From JBDKJS01 sp039806065 (lineage in GTDB: Bacteria; Bacteroidota; Bacteroidia; AKYH767-A; 2013-40CM-41-45): a DNA stretch of 5,236 nucleotides. The notes beneath the pieces are model-generated. The model did no database searches and was not told the origin of the DNA. It saw only the letters and a list, made by a program, of their open reading frames with translations. The stretch spans positions 1-5,236 of the forward strand of contig JBDKJS010000120.1 of the NCBI GenBank assembly GCA_039806065.1. Direction: 5' to 3'. This document shows, one piece after another, positions 1 through 5,236 of the stretch. The position numbers and the translations under genes were made by a program. How positions within the stretch are numbered: the stretch's first letter is position 1; each line of letters opens with the position of its first letter.

Positions 1-23
1 CTCCAATACCCATCCACTTCACC

Positions 24-632
24 ATGAGCCAGTTCAATCATAAAGTAGATCTGATCATAGCTAAGGCGCCTGCCTATGCACAGCCCATCATGCTTCACTT
101 GCGTTCCTTGGTACACAAAGCACATCCTGCCATCGAAGAAAATATAAAATGGGGTAGCATTAGTTTTGAATATAAAGGAATAGTGTGCAGCATGGCTGCC
201 TTCAAAGCACATGTGAGCTTCGGGTTTTGGAAAGCAAAACTAATGAAGGATGCCGATCTACTGCTGCACAATCAAGCATCAGCCATGGGACATTTAGGAA
301 AATTAACCCAACTCAAAGATTTGCCTTCCGACAAACTATTAATTGCCTACATCAAAGAAGCGGTATTGCTAAACGAAATCAATGCCAAATTGCCCCTAAA
401 GAAAAAAATAACAGAACAAACCCCCATTTCCTTTGACCCTGATTTCATCCATCAATTAAAGAAACACCGCATTGCCTATAGCCATTTTATGGCGATGAGC
501 CCCAGCTGCAAAAAGGAATACAATGAATGGATCACTGAAGCCAAAAGGCCAGAGACAAAAACAAACAGAATAAATACCACCATTGCTAATTGTGATGAAA
601 ACAAATCACTGCATTGGAAATATAAAAAATAG
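24..632 (+). CDS. DUF1801 / YdeI-OmdA-type two-domain protein
   Basis: This 202-residue protein has no signal peptide or membrane segment and is probably cytoplasmic. Residues about 15-115 resemble the DUF1801 (YdhG-like, 'iron chaperone' fold) domain: an N-terminal helix with repeated APAYAQP-like residues, then the IKWG..SFEYKG strand pair and the HVSFGFWK strand. Residues about 140-200 match the YdeI/OmdA ('bacteriocin protection, OmpD-associated') C-terminal domain, with the characteristic MSPSCKKEY..WI.EAKRPETK..RI run near residues 158-183. This domain order is common in Bacteroidota. The biochemical role of the family is not settled; the OmdA name comes from genetic associations in enterobacteria, so function here is inference. 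The ATG at 24 gives a normal N terminus, but the frame stays open to the window edge, so a slightly earlier start cannot be excluded. The stop lies 24 nt before the peptidase gene, which allows co-transcription. Confidence 0.88.
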   Translation: MSQFNHKVDLIIAKAPAYAQPIMLHLRSLVHKAHPAIEENIKWGSISFEYKGIVCSMAAFKAHVSFGFWKAKLMKDADLLLHNQASAMGHLGKLTQLKDLPSDKLLIAYIKEAVLLNEINAKLPLKKKITEQTPISFDPDFIHQLKKHRIAYSHFMAMSPSCKKEYNEWITEAKRPETKTNRINTTIANCDENKSLHWKYKK

Positions 633-656
633 TTTAATATTTTAAATTCCTAATCA

Positions 657-2033
657 ATGAATAAACTACTGCTTTCTCTTTTGCTTACAAGCCTTTCATT
701 ACACTCATTGGCTCAAACAAATGCTCGCGACTCGGTGATGATCAACAAAATATTTGACGAAGCATTGGTAAATGGCAAAGGCTATCAATGGTTAGAAATG
801 CTCACTAAAAACATAGGCGCTAGACTGAGTGGCAGCCCGGGTGCCGATAGGGCAGTAGCTTGGTGCGATAGCTTGTGCAGGAGTATCGTACCTGATGGTG
901 TTACCCTGCAACCAGTAACAGTACCTTACTGGGTGCGCGGGGCTAAAGAAGAAGTGATGCTACTAGAAAAAGGGCAACAACCTGTAACGCTAGCTGCTTG
1001 TGCCCTTGGAGGTAGTGTGGCTACACCAGCTGAAGGATTGCTTGCACCAGTGGTAATGGTGCATTCCTTTGAGGAATTAGAAAAATTAGGAGAAGCCAAC
1101 ATTAAAGGAAAAATAGTTTTTTATACTTATGAAATGGACCAGCGCTTCATCAATACATTTGGTGCCTATGCCGATGCTGTGGGCTATCGATGGAGAGGCC
1201 CTTCAGAGGCTGCCCGATTTGGAGCAGTGGCAAGTATTACCCGTTCCATTGCCATCAATGTGGATGACTTTCCGCACACGGGTAGCATGCGCTATATCGA
1301 CTCGCTGCCAAAAATTCCCTGCGCTGCCATTAGTACCAAAGCTGCCGAACTACTGGAACAACGACTCCAAGAAAATAAACAGTTTAAAATTAACATGAAA
1401 CTTAACTGCCAAACTTTAGCAGATAAACCCAGTCATAATGTGATTGCTGAAATTAAAGGAAATGAATTTCCTGATCAAATTATTGTTATAGGCGGACATC
1501 TTGATGCTTGGGATAATGGCGAAGGGGCCCATGATGATGGCGCTGGAATAATGCATACTGTTGAAGTGCTTCGCTTGTTCAAAGCCATCGGCTATCAACC
1601 GAAAAGAACCATCAGAGTGGTTTCTTTTATGAACGAAGAAAATGGATTGAGGGGTGGTAAGGCTTATGCTCAATTATCAGAAAAACTTGAAGAAAAACAC
1701 ATTGCCGCTATTGAGAGTGATGAAGGTGGGTTTACCCCTATAGGCTTTGGTATTGACGCCAACAGCTCACAGTTCAATAAAATTAAAACTTGGCAACCTC
1801 TACTTGAAAAATTTGGTCTCTGGCATTTCACCGAAGGGGGTGGCGGTGCTGATATTAGCCCTCTTAAACCGCAGGGTGTTCCACTGATGAATTTGGCGGT
1901 CGATAGCCAACGCTATTTTGAATACCACCATACTGCAAACGACACTTTTGACAAAGTTCACAAACGTGAATTGCACCTAGGCACTGCTGCCATGGCCGCC
2001 ATGGTGTACCTGATTAGCGAATACGGATTGTAA
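657..2033 (+). CDS. Secreted M28 zinc peptidase, carboxypeptidase Q-like
   Basis: This 458-residue protein is probably an exported di-zinc exopeptidase acting on peptides or dipeptides in the periplasm or outside the cell. Residues 1-19 form a signal peptide (MNKLLLSLLL core, likely cut at SLA|Q). Residues about 120-240 form an inserted PA-like domain, including IKGKIVFY. The catalytic M28 domain follows at about 258-455. The expected metal site is complete: H281 in GGHLDAWD, bridging D293 in GAHDDGAG, catalytic E327 and ligand E328 in FMNEEN, D355 in IESDEGG, and H425 in EYHHTANDT. The spacing and the motifs GGHLD.WD.G.GA.DD and ESD.G agree with carboxypeptidase Q (plasma glutamate carboxypeptidase), which cleaves unsubstituted dipeptides; the exact substrate here is inferred. 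There is no T9SS tail, so it probably stays in the periplasm. No Shine-Dalgarno sequence precedes the ATG, as is usual in this phylum. Confidence 0.95.
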   Translation: MNKLLLSLLLTSLSLHSLAQTNARDSVMINKIFDEALVNGKGYQWLEMLTKNIGARLSGSPGADRAVAWCDSLCRSIVPDGVTLQPVTVPYWVRGAKEEVMLLEKGQQPVTLAACALGGSVATPAEGLLAPVVMVHSFEELEKLGEANIKGKIVFYTYEMDQRFINTFGAYADAVGYRWRGPSEAARFGAVASITRSIAINVDDFPHTGSMRYIDSLPKIPCAAISTKAAELLEQRLQENKQFKINMKLNCQTLADKPSHNVIAEIKGNEFPDQIIVIGGHLDAWDNGEGAHDDGAGIMHTVEVLRLFKAIGYQPKRTIRVVSFMNEENGLRGGKAYAQLSEKLEEKHIAAIESDEGGFTPIGFGIDANSSQFNKIKTWQPLLEKFGLWHFTEGGGGADISPLKPQGVPLMNLAVDSQRYFEYHHTANDTFDKVHKRELHLGTAAMAAMVYLISEYGL

Positions 2034-2045
2034 CAATTATCAGCA

Positions 2046-2053
2046 TACATTTG
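2046..2053 (+). promoter_or_regulatory. Candidate -7 box (TACATTTG) before the TfoX-like gene
   Basis: TACATTTG matches the Bacteroidota -7 consensus TAnnTTTG exactly and begins 12 nt after the peptidase stop codon. The nearest TTG upstream (2028-2030) is only 15 nt away, shorter than the usual 17-23, so the -33 part is weak. The box is also part of a short palindrome, ATACA-TT-TGTAT (2045-2056). A start near 2058-2060 would give a leader of about 70 nt. Confidence 0.35.
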
Positions 2054-2087
2054 TATTGAAATATAATTTTATTAGTAAGGTCAAGGT

Positions 2088-2129
2088 ATGGCAATTATCG
2101 CTAACTTCACCATTACTAGATCAACTTAA
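2088..2129 (+). other. Possible 13-codon leader ORF abutting the TfoX-like gene
   Basis: An ATG at 2088 opens a short frame reading MAIIANFTITRST, whose TAA (2127-2129) directly abuts the ATG at 2130. AAGG-like purines (GTAAGGTCAAGGT) lie just upstream, unlike the other starts here. It could be a translated leader that reinitiates into the downstream gene, or chance; the peptide shows no attenuator-like codon run. I regard it as unproven. Confidence 0.15.
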
Positions 2130-2438
2130 ATGGAAGAGCAAACATTTATATCGTCCGGTAAATCACTCAAAGATGCCCAACTTGGAAAGCTGTTTGGGAA
2201 GCCTTGCTTTAAAATTAATGGAAAAGCCTTCACTTGTTTTTTTGAAAATGAAATGGTTTTTAAGTTAGACCATACACAGCACTCACAAGCTATGCAATTA
2301 AAAGGGGCCAAACTATTTGATCCCTCTGCCAGAAATAGTCCCATGAAAGAATGGGTTCAAGTGCCCTTCATCCATGCCCACCAGTGGCCTGAACTGGCTC
2401 GCCTGGCCTATGGCTACGTGAAAGGGCTATCATCTTAA
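2130..2438 (+). CDS. TfoX N-terminal-domain family protein
   Basis: This is a 102-residue, probably cytoplasmic, single-domain protein. It matches the TfoX/Sxy N-terminal domain family: GKLFGKPCFKINGKAF at residues 19-34, the following strands TCFFENEMVFKLD (35-47), then FDPSARNSPMKEWVQVP (63-79), where P..MKEWV.VP is a family hallmark, and a final helix, WPELARLAYGYVKGL (86-100). The stand-alone domain is widespread. Full-length TfoX/Sxy promotes competence in gammaproteobacteria, but these short homologues have no demonstrated role, so a competence function should not be assumed. The start is fixed by an in-frame TAA immediately before the ATG. The gene lies 96 nt after the peptidase and 60 nt before the dehydrogenase-like gene, neither of which suggests a function. 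Length is normal and the frame is intact. Confidence 0.85.
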   Translation: MEEQTFISSGKSLKDAQLGKLFGKPCFKINGKAFTCFFENEMVFKLDHTQHSQAMQLKGAKLFDPSARNSPMKEWVQVPFIHAHQWPELARLAYGYVKGLSS

Positions 2439-2498
2439 TGGGATTAATTTCCGAAACAGCTTGTATATTTATACATTTATAATATATCAAAAAATATA

Positions 2499-4172
2499 AT
2501 GCTAATGAAAACACTTCCACCCACCAAAGTATTTAGCACTATGGCGATGTTGCTCACCTTGAGTTGCTGCAGCGCTAACCTCCTAGCCCATCGCGTGCAA
2601 GCTTTGCTGCCTGATGTTACCGTGGATTCCGTAATGAAAGCTCACAGCAACGTATCTAAAATGGCATTCGATGACCTTTCTGCTCACCTCTTTTATGTTA
2701 CCTATAGTGGCGATGTTTATGAAATTACCACCAACGGCACTGATACGCTGCGTTGTACCGCCAATGATCACGGAATTTCAGCCGTGCAAGGCTTAGCTTT
2801 TATGGATAGCAGCATCTACCTCTGTGGAAATAATTGGGGAACTACTACTAGCATTGGAAAAATAGTGCGCGGACAATTGCAAGCAAATGGAACCTACCTC
2901 TGGTCTGATGTGGTTACTAGTCATCCCTATCCTACTTCAAGCCCTTATGGCGATCACGGTTTCACCGGATTAAACATTGACCCTAGCCATGCTTTTCTTT
3001 TTGTGTCTAGTGGCGCGCGCACCCATCTTGGCGAAGTGCGGTCTAACAACGGTGCATGGCCCGGCTATCGCGAGGTGCCCATGACATCACGGATTTTTCG
3101 ATTTCCAATAAACACCAATAATTTAACCTTGCTCAATGATAGTGCCTGGCTGCAAAGCAGTGGCTATGTATTTGCCGAAGGCACTAGGAATGCCTATGAC
3201 ATGGCCTGGGATGCCAATCAAAATTTATTTGCCATAGACAATGCTGGCGAAAGGGACGATCCTGAAGAATTAAATTGGCTGAGGCAAGGGCACCATTATG
3301 GCTATCCATGGCGCATGGGGGGCAATGACAACCCACTTCAATTTGCTAACTATGATGTAAACCTTGACCCACTGGTCAACCACCAATCTACCGGATACCT
3401 TAACGGCTGGTTTACCAATGACCCCAATTTTCCGCCTCCGCCAAGCGGTATTACCTTTACTGAACCCATTCGCAATTATGGCACCACTGCCGATTTTTAT
3501 AGAGATGCGCTTACCGGTCAAGTTCGCAATGCAAGTGATGAGGCTACTTACATCACCACTTTTACCGCACACCGTTCGCCATTGGGTTTGGTGATAGATA
3601 GCGATAGCATACTGGCCAATCCTTACCGTGGCGATGCATTCGTTTTAAACTTTATGCCCGGTGGCGATAGCAGCGGCTTTACACCTCTCTCGCCATGGGG
3701 TGGCCCATGCCCTTTTGTGGATACAGCACGCGAATTGGTACAAATGAAATTAGCTTATGATGCTACTATAGATAATTTTACCGCCACCACAGCGAATGTT
3801 GTTACTGGTTTTTATTTACCTGTTGATGCAGTGATGGTGGGTGCCCAAATGTTTGTGATAGAAAATGATGGTAGCCTTTGGAAAATTACCTTTCCGCTTT
3901 ACACACATGTAACTGATGTGAACCAAGCTACTGCCGTGTCTGTTTATCCAAATCCGATGCAGCACGTAGCCACACTTCGTTTTACTTATCCCTTGCACAC
4001 ACCAGTCTCGCTGGTAGTGTACAATCAACTGGGAGAAGTAGTGATGCAGCAAGGCCCTTCGTTAGATCGTATGCTAACTATTAAAAAAGATAAAATGCCC
4101 ACCGGACTTTATTTTTACCAATTGCGCACCGCAGGTGCTATCATCTACCAAGGAAAATTAGTAAGCTACTAA
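2499..4172 (+). CDS. T9SS-exported glucose/sorbosone dehydrogenase-like beta-propeller protein
   Basis: This 557-residue protein begins with a signal peptide (K4, K10, hydrophobic 11-30, likely cut after NLLA at residue 30). Residues about 50-465 form a beta-propeller of the PQQ-dependent sugar dehydrogenase (GSDH/YliI-like) family. H153 in GDHGFTGLNIDP fits the catalytic histidine position of soluble glucose dehydrogenase. R230-N231 in EGTRNAYDMAWD fits the PQQ-contacting Arg-Asn. D247 through W271, with PEELN and GHHYGYPW, is the family hallmark for the cofactor and calcium region. HRSPLGL follows at 358-364. Residues about 479-557 are a T9SS type A sorting domain: VYPNP at 482-486, VYNQLGEVV, MPTGLYFYQL and a final GKLVSY. 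The protein is therefore probably exported across the outer membrane and anchored or released. Sugar oxidation is inferred; I could not place every PQQ ligand. A start at the second ATG (2505) is equally possible. The 60-nt upstream gap is AT-rich, with a palindrome GTATA-TT-TATAC (2463-2474) and only a one-mismatch -7 box (2472-2479). Confidence 0.9.
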   Translation: MLMKTLPPTKVFSTMAMLLTLSCCSANLLAHRVQALLPDVTVDSVMKAHSNVSKMAFDDLSAHLFYVTYSGDVYEITTNGTDTLRCTANDHGISAVQGLAFMDSSIYLCGNNWGTTTSIGKIVRGQLQANGTYLWSDVVTSHPYPTSSPYGDHGFTGLNIDPSHAFLFVSSGARTHLGEVRSNNGAWPGYREVPMTSRIFRFPINTNNLTLLNDSAWLQSSGYVFAEGTRNAYDMAWDANQNLFAIDNAGERDDPEELNWLRQGHHYGYPWRMGGNDNPLQFANYDVNLDPLVNHQSTGYLNGWFTNDPNFPPPPSGITFTEPIRNYGTTADFYRDALTGQVRNASDEATYITTFTAHRSPLGLVIDSDSILANPYRGDAFVLNFMPGGDSSGFTPLSPWGGPCPFVDTARELVQMKLAYDATIDNFTATTANVVTGFYLPVDAVMVGAQMFVIENDGSLWKITFPLYTHVTDVNQATAVSVYPNPMQHVATLRFTYPLHTPVSLVVYNQLGEVVMQQGPSLDRMLTIKKDKMPTGLYFYQLRTAGAIIYQGKLVSY

Positions 4173-4189
4173 CCCATTTTCCTTCTATC

Positions 4190-4213
4190 ACAAAATAATG
4201 AAAGGCGTTTTGT
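4190..4213. terminator. Weak hairpin between convergent genes
   Basis: ACAAAA (4190-4195) pairs with TTTTGT (4208-4213) around a 12-nt loop, in the 42-nt gap between the convergent dehydrogenase-like and XRE genes. The arms contain one G-C pair each and are followed by T residues on either strand. This could be a weak bidirectional terminator, but the stem is too AT-rich to be sure. Confidence 0.25.
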
Positions 4214-4214
4214 T

Positions 4215-4430
4215 TTACCGCTTCTTGTCGGCTTTGTATTCTAGTATATCGGCCGGCTGACAATCGAGTGCTTTGCATATGGCCTCCAACGTACTAAACC
4301 TAATGGCTTTTGCCTTTCCCGTTTTTAGGATGGATAGATTAGACAAAGTTAGATCTACCCGCTCTGACAGTTCGTTCAGCGTAATTTTGCGCTTGGCCAT
4401 CATTACGTCTAAGTTTACAACTATACCCAT
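4215..4430 (-). CDS. XRE-family (YozG-like) helix-turn-helix regulator
   Basis: This 71-residue protein is almost entirely a Cro/CI-type DNA-binding domain. MGIVVNLDVMMAKRKITLNELSERV leads into the helix-turn-helix (about residues 17-42: TLNELSERVDLTLSNLSILKTGKAKAI), then FSTLEAICKALDCQPADILEY (45-65). The pattern VNLD..M, NLS.LK.GK.KAIRFSTLE.ICK.LDCQP.DILEY is that of the small regulators related to Bacillus subtilis YozG, which are typically encoded beside a DUF2975 gene. Here it is the second gene of such a pair: its ATG lies only 3 nt after the DUF2975 stop, so both are surely read from one promoter upstream of 4970. It has no ligand-binding domain, so any signal probably comes from the partner membrane protein or from protein level. 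It is the obvious candidate to bind the palindromes at 4980-5046 and repress its own operon; that is inference. Confidence 0.93.
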   Translation of the reverse strand: MGIVVNLDVMMAKRKITLNELSERVDLTLSNLSILKTGKAKAIRFSTLEAICKALDCQPADILEYKADKKR

Positions 4431-4433
4431 CTG

Positions 4434-4970
4434 TTATACCGTTAAATCATTTTCTGTTTGCAGGGCTACCCCTGTTTTAAAAATGGTTGTTATGATATAA
4501 AGGATAGCCGCCATAAATAAAAATGCTTCGCCATCTTCCCAATATTTATGGAGCATGGCTAAATCATAACCCTGCTGATGCAGTTGTGCTACTGTAATTT
4601 GTGCTGCATAACTGATTAACCCTACTAATAAAGTATAAAGACTTATTCGACTTAAGTGCTTGGACACCGCATTGCTGAATGGCTTTTTTAAATCCAAATA
4701 ACTTACCATCATGATTACGTGGTAAAACAAAGTCCATTTTAACAAGGCAACTGCCAATAATAAACCATAGACCGAATAATAAACTGCCTTGCTGCTATCA
4801 TACAAAAACGATAAATCCATTTTCTGGTATAGATTGGTAACCATGGCTGGCTTAAATACACTGAAGAAAAAATTTACTATTAAGCCTCCCGCTTCTATAC
4901 CCAGTCCTACAAAAATTAACCAGGCAATGATTTTTAAAAACATGAAAATGAACTTATTGCTTGCTGACAT
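4434..4970 (-). CDS. DUF2975 four-helix membrane protein
   Basis: This 178-residue integral inner-membrane protein has four likely transmembrane segments at about 9-38, 63-88, 108-128 and 146-166. Hallmarks of the DUF2975 family are visible: a hydrophobic N terminus with no cleavable signal, SYLDLKKPFSN at 90-100 in the cytoplasmic loop after the second helix, and the C-terminal IFKTGVALQTENDLTV (163-178), whose ENDLTV ending is very typical. The biochemical role of the family is unknown. Members occur in Firmicutes (B. subtilis YoaS) and Bacteroidota, almost always next to a YozG-like regulator, as here. A membrane sensor or antagonist that controls the regulator is a reasonable guess, but nothing in the sequence proves it. 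It is first in the operon, with a leader of about 20 nt if the promoter at 4997-5026 is correct. No Shine-Dalgarno sequence is seen. Confidence 0.92.
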   Translation of the reverse strand: MSASNKFIFMFLKIIAWLIFVGLGIEAGGLIVNFFFSVFKPAMVTNLYQKMDLSFLYDSSKAVYYSVYGLLLAVALLKWTLFYHVIMMVSYLDLKKPFSNAVSKHLSRISLYTLLVGLISYAAQITVAQLHQQGYDLAMLHKYWEDGEAFLFMAAILYIITTIFKTGVALQTENDLTV

Positions 4971-4979
4971 GGAAATGGA

Positions 4980-4993
4980 GATTAAAATTAATC
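4980..4993. repeat. Perfect palindrome at the predicted transcription start
   Basis: GATTAA-AA-TTAATC has perfect 6-bp arms around a 2-nt centre. It lies 10 nt upstream of the DUF2975 start codon and covers the position (about 4990) where transcription from the -7 box at 4997-5004 should begin. It could be an extra operator site or part of the leader RNA; its sequence differs from the palindromes further upstream. Confidence 0.6.
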
Positions 4994-4996
4994 ATG

Positions 4997-5026
4997 CAAA
5001 AATAATAAATATTTATTGATAAACAA
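4997..5026 (-). promoter_or_regulatory. Bacteroidota-type promoter of the DUF2975-XRE operon
   Basis: On the minus strand a -33 TTG (5026-5024) is followed, after exactly 19 nt, by TATTTTTG (5004-4997), a perfect TAnnTTTG -7 box. Transcription should start near 4990, about 20 nt before the DUF2975 ATG. The -33 element lies inside an arm of the palindromes at 5009-5046, so a protein bound there would block the RNA polymerase. Confidence 0.7.
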
Positions 5027-5046
5027 TAAATATACATTGTTTATCA
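5004..5046. promoter_or_regulatory. Overlapping palindromes, probable operator of the DUF2975-XRE operon
   Basis: Three perfect inverted repeats overlap here. AATAAATATTTATT is a 14-bp palindrome at 5004-5017. ATATTTATTG (5009-5018) is inverted as CAATAAATAT (5024-5033) around 5 nt. TGATAAACAAT (5017-5027) is inverted as ATTGTTTATCA (5036-5046) around 8 nt. In addition AATAAATAT occurs directly at 5004-5012 and 5025-5033, 21 bp apart, about two helical turns, so both copies face the same side of the DNA. The cluster covers the -33 element and touches the -7 box. Binding by the operon's XRE protein is inferred from position and symmetry. Confidence 0.65.
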
Positions 5047-5143
5047 TAAAATACGATAAAATATGCTTCCTGGCAAGTTTTACTGGCTGCATCCAGTATG
5101 TTTGAAGCTGGCCAAAGTGCCTCGAGAAGCATTTGCCGGGTTA
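5047..5143. other. Intergenic stretch with a small hairpin
   Basis: I see no convincing gene. There is a direct repeat ATAAAATA (5046-5053 and 5056-5063, 10 bp apart) beside the operator cluster, and a small hairpin TACTGG-CTGCAT-CCAGTA (5081-5098), flanked more widely by GCTTC (5065-5069) and GAAGC (5104-5108). A 27-codon plus-strand frame (5063-5146) crosses it, with no supporting signals. The base composition is more GC-rich than the operator. Confidence 0.4.
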
Positions 5144-5190
5144 TAAAAAAATAAGTAGCATCCTTTAGCAGTGCCCAGGGTGCTATGCTA
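5144..5190 (-). terminator. Intrinsic terminator after the truncated minus-strand gene
   Basis: Read on the minus strand, TAGCATAGCA (5190-5181) pairs with TGCT (5170-5167) and ATGCTA (5161-5156), with a 10-nt loop and a 5-nt bulge in the second arm. The hairpin is followed by CTTA and seven T residues (5151-5145). It begins 11 nt after the stop codon at 5201-5203, the expected place for a terminator, and it insulates the DUF2975 promoter from upstream transcription. Confidence 0.6.
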
Positions 5191-5200
5191 GGTGAGTGTT

Positions 5201-5236
5201 TTAATCTATCACCACCACCTGCACAGCCTTGATCAG
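5201..5236 (-). CDS. Probable 3' end of a gene cut by the window edge
   Basis: On the minus strand the last 11 codons before a TAA at 5201-5203 read LIKAVQVVVID. This is too short to assign a family. The reason to think it real is the hairpin and T-tract terminator that starts 11 nt after the stop. A competing minus-strand frame stays open from the edge to 5013, but it would read through that terminator and into the operator, so I prefer this one. Confidence 0.4.
   Translation of the reverse strand: MIKAVQVVVID

Noticed and set aside
615..656. AT-rich gap with the short inverted repeat TTTAA-TATT-TTAAA as terminator or operator
   Set aside because: The arms are only 5 bp of pure A/T in AT-rich DNA, with no consensus -7 box; chance is enough to explain it.
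1416..1673. 85-codon minus-strand frame inside the M28 peptidase gene
   Set aside because: It lies opposite the conserved zinc-binding region of the peptidase, so it is explained as a shadow of that gene.
2056..2268. 70-codon plus-strand frame overlapping the start of the TfoX-like gene
   Set aside because: It overlaps the TfoX-like gene in another frame and its peptide has no recognisable motif, whereas the TfoX frame has clear family hallmarks.
2520..2575. Possible lipoprotein signal (LTLSCC) in the dehydrogenase-like protein
   Set aside because: The residues before the cysteines (T-L-S) do not fit the lipobox well, and a T9SS tail normally goes with an ordinary signal peptidase I signal.
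3270..3572. 100-codon minus-strand frame inside the dehydrogenase-like gene
   Set aside because: It is antisense to a well-supported conserved propeller domain, and the peptide shows no family features or start signals.
5013..5234. Minus-strand frame open for 73 codons from the right edge to a TAA at 5013
   Set aside because: It has no visible start, reads through the hairpin/T-tract terminator and ends inside the palindrome cluster; the peptide resembles no family I know. The frame ending at 5201 fits the terminator better.

Overview
The window looks like ordinary chromosomal DNA from a member of the Bacteroidota. The evidence is a type IX secretion (T9SS) C-terminal sorting domain, a good -33/-7 promoter of the TTG-N19-TAnnTTTG kind typical of that phylum, no clear Shine-Dalgarno sequences before the main genes, and a moderate, AT-leaning base composition. 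I cannot name the genus; the general style would fit Chitinophagales or Sphingobacteriales.

The left four-fifths (about 24-4172) holds four plus-strand genes in a row: a DUF1801 plus YdeI/OmdA-type two-domain cytoplasmic protein; a secreted M28 zinc peptidase that closely resembles carboxypeptidase Q; a small TfoX N-terminal-domain protein; and a large secreted beta-propeller protein of the glucose/sorbosone dehydrogenase (PQQ-dependent sugar dehydrogenase-like) family with a T9SS sorting tail. The first two are 24 nt apart and could be co-transcribed. The other gaps are 60-100 nt and AT-rich, and the third and fourth genes may have their own promoters. No shared pathway links the four.

The right part is on the minus strand. 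A DUF2975 four-helix membrane protein and a small YozG-type XRE-family regulator form a tight two-gene operon (3 nt apart), convergent with the dehydrogenase-like gene. Upstream of it lies a strikingly dense cluster of perfect palindromes and a 21-bp-phased direct repeat, overlapping a near-consensus Bacteroidota promoter. This is the best candidate for something worth studying: a probable autoregulatory operator.

The last ~150 bases hold no clear complete gene. They contain a good intrinsic terminator on the minus strand, just after what is probably the last 11 codons of another minus-strand gene cut by the window edge. I see no mobile element, CRISPR array, tRNA, rRNA or obvious defence system, and no strong sign of a wholly new system.
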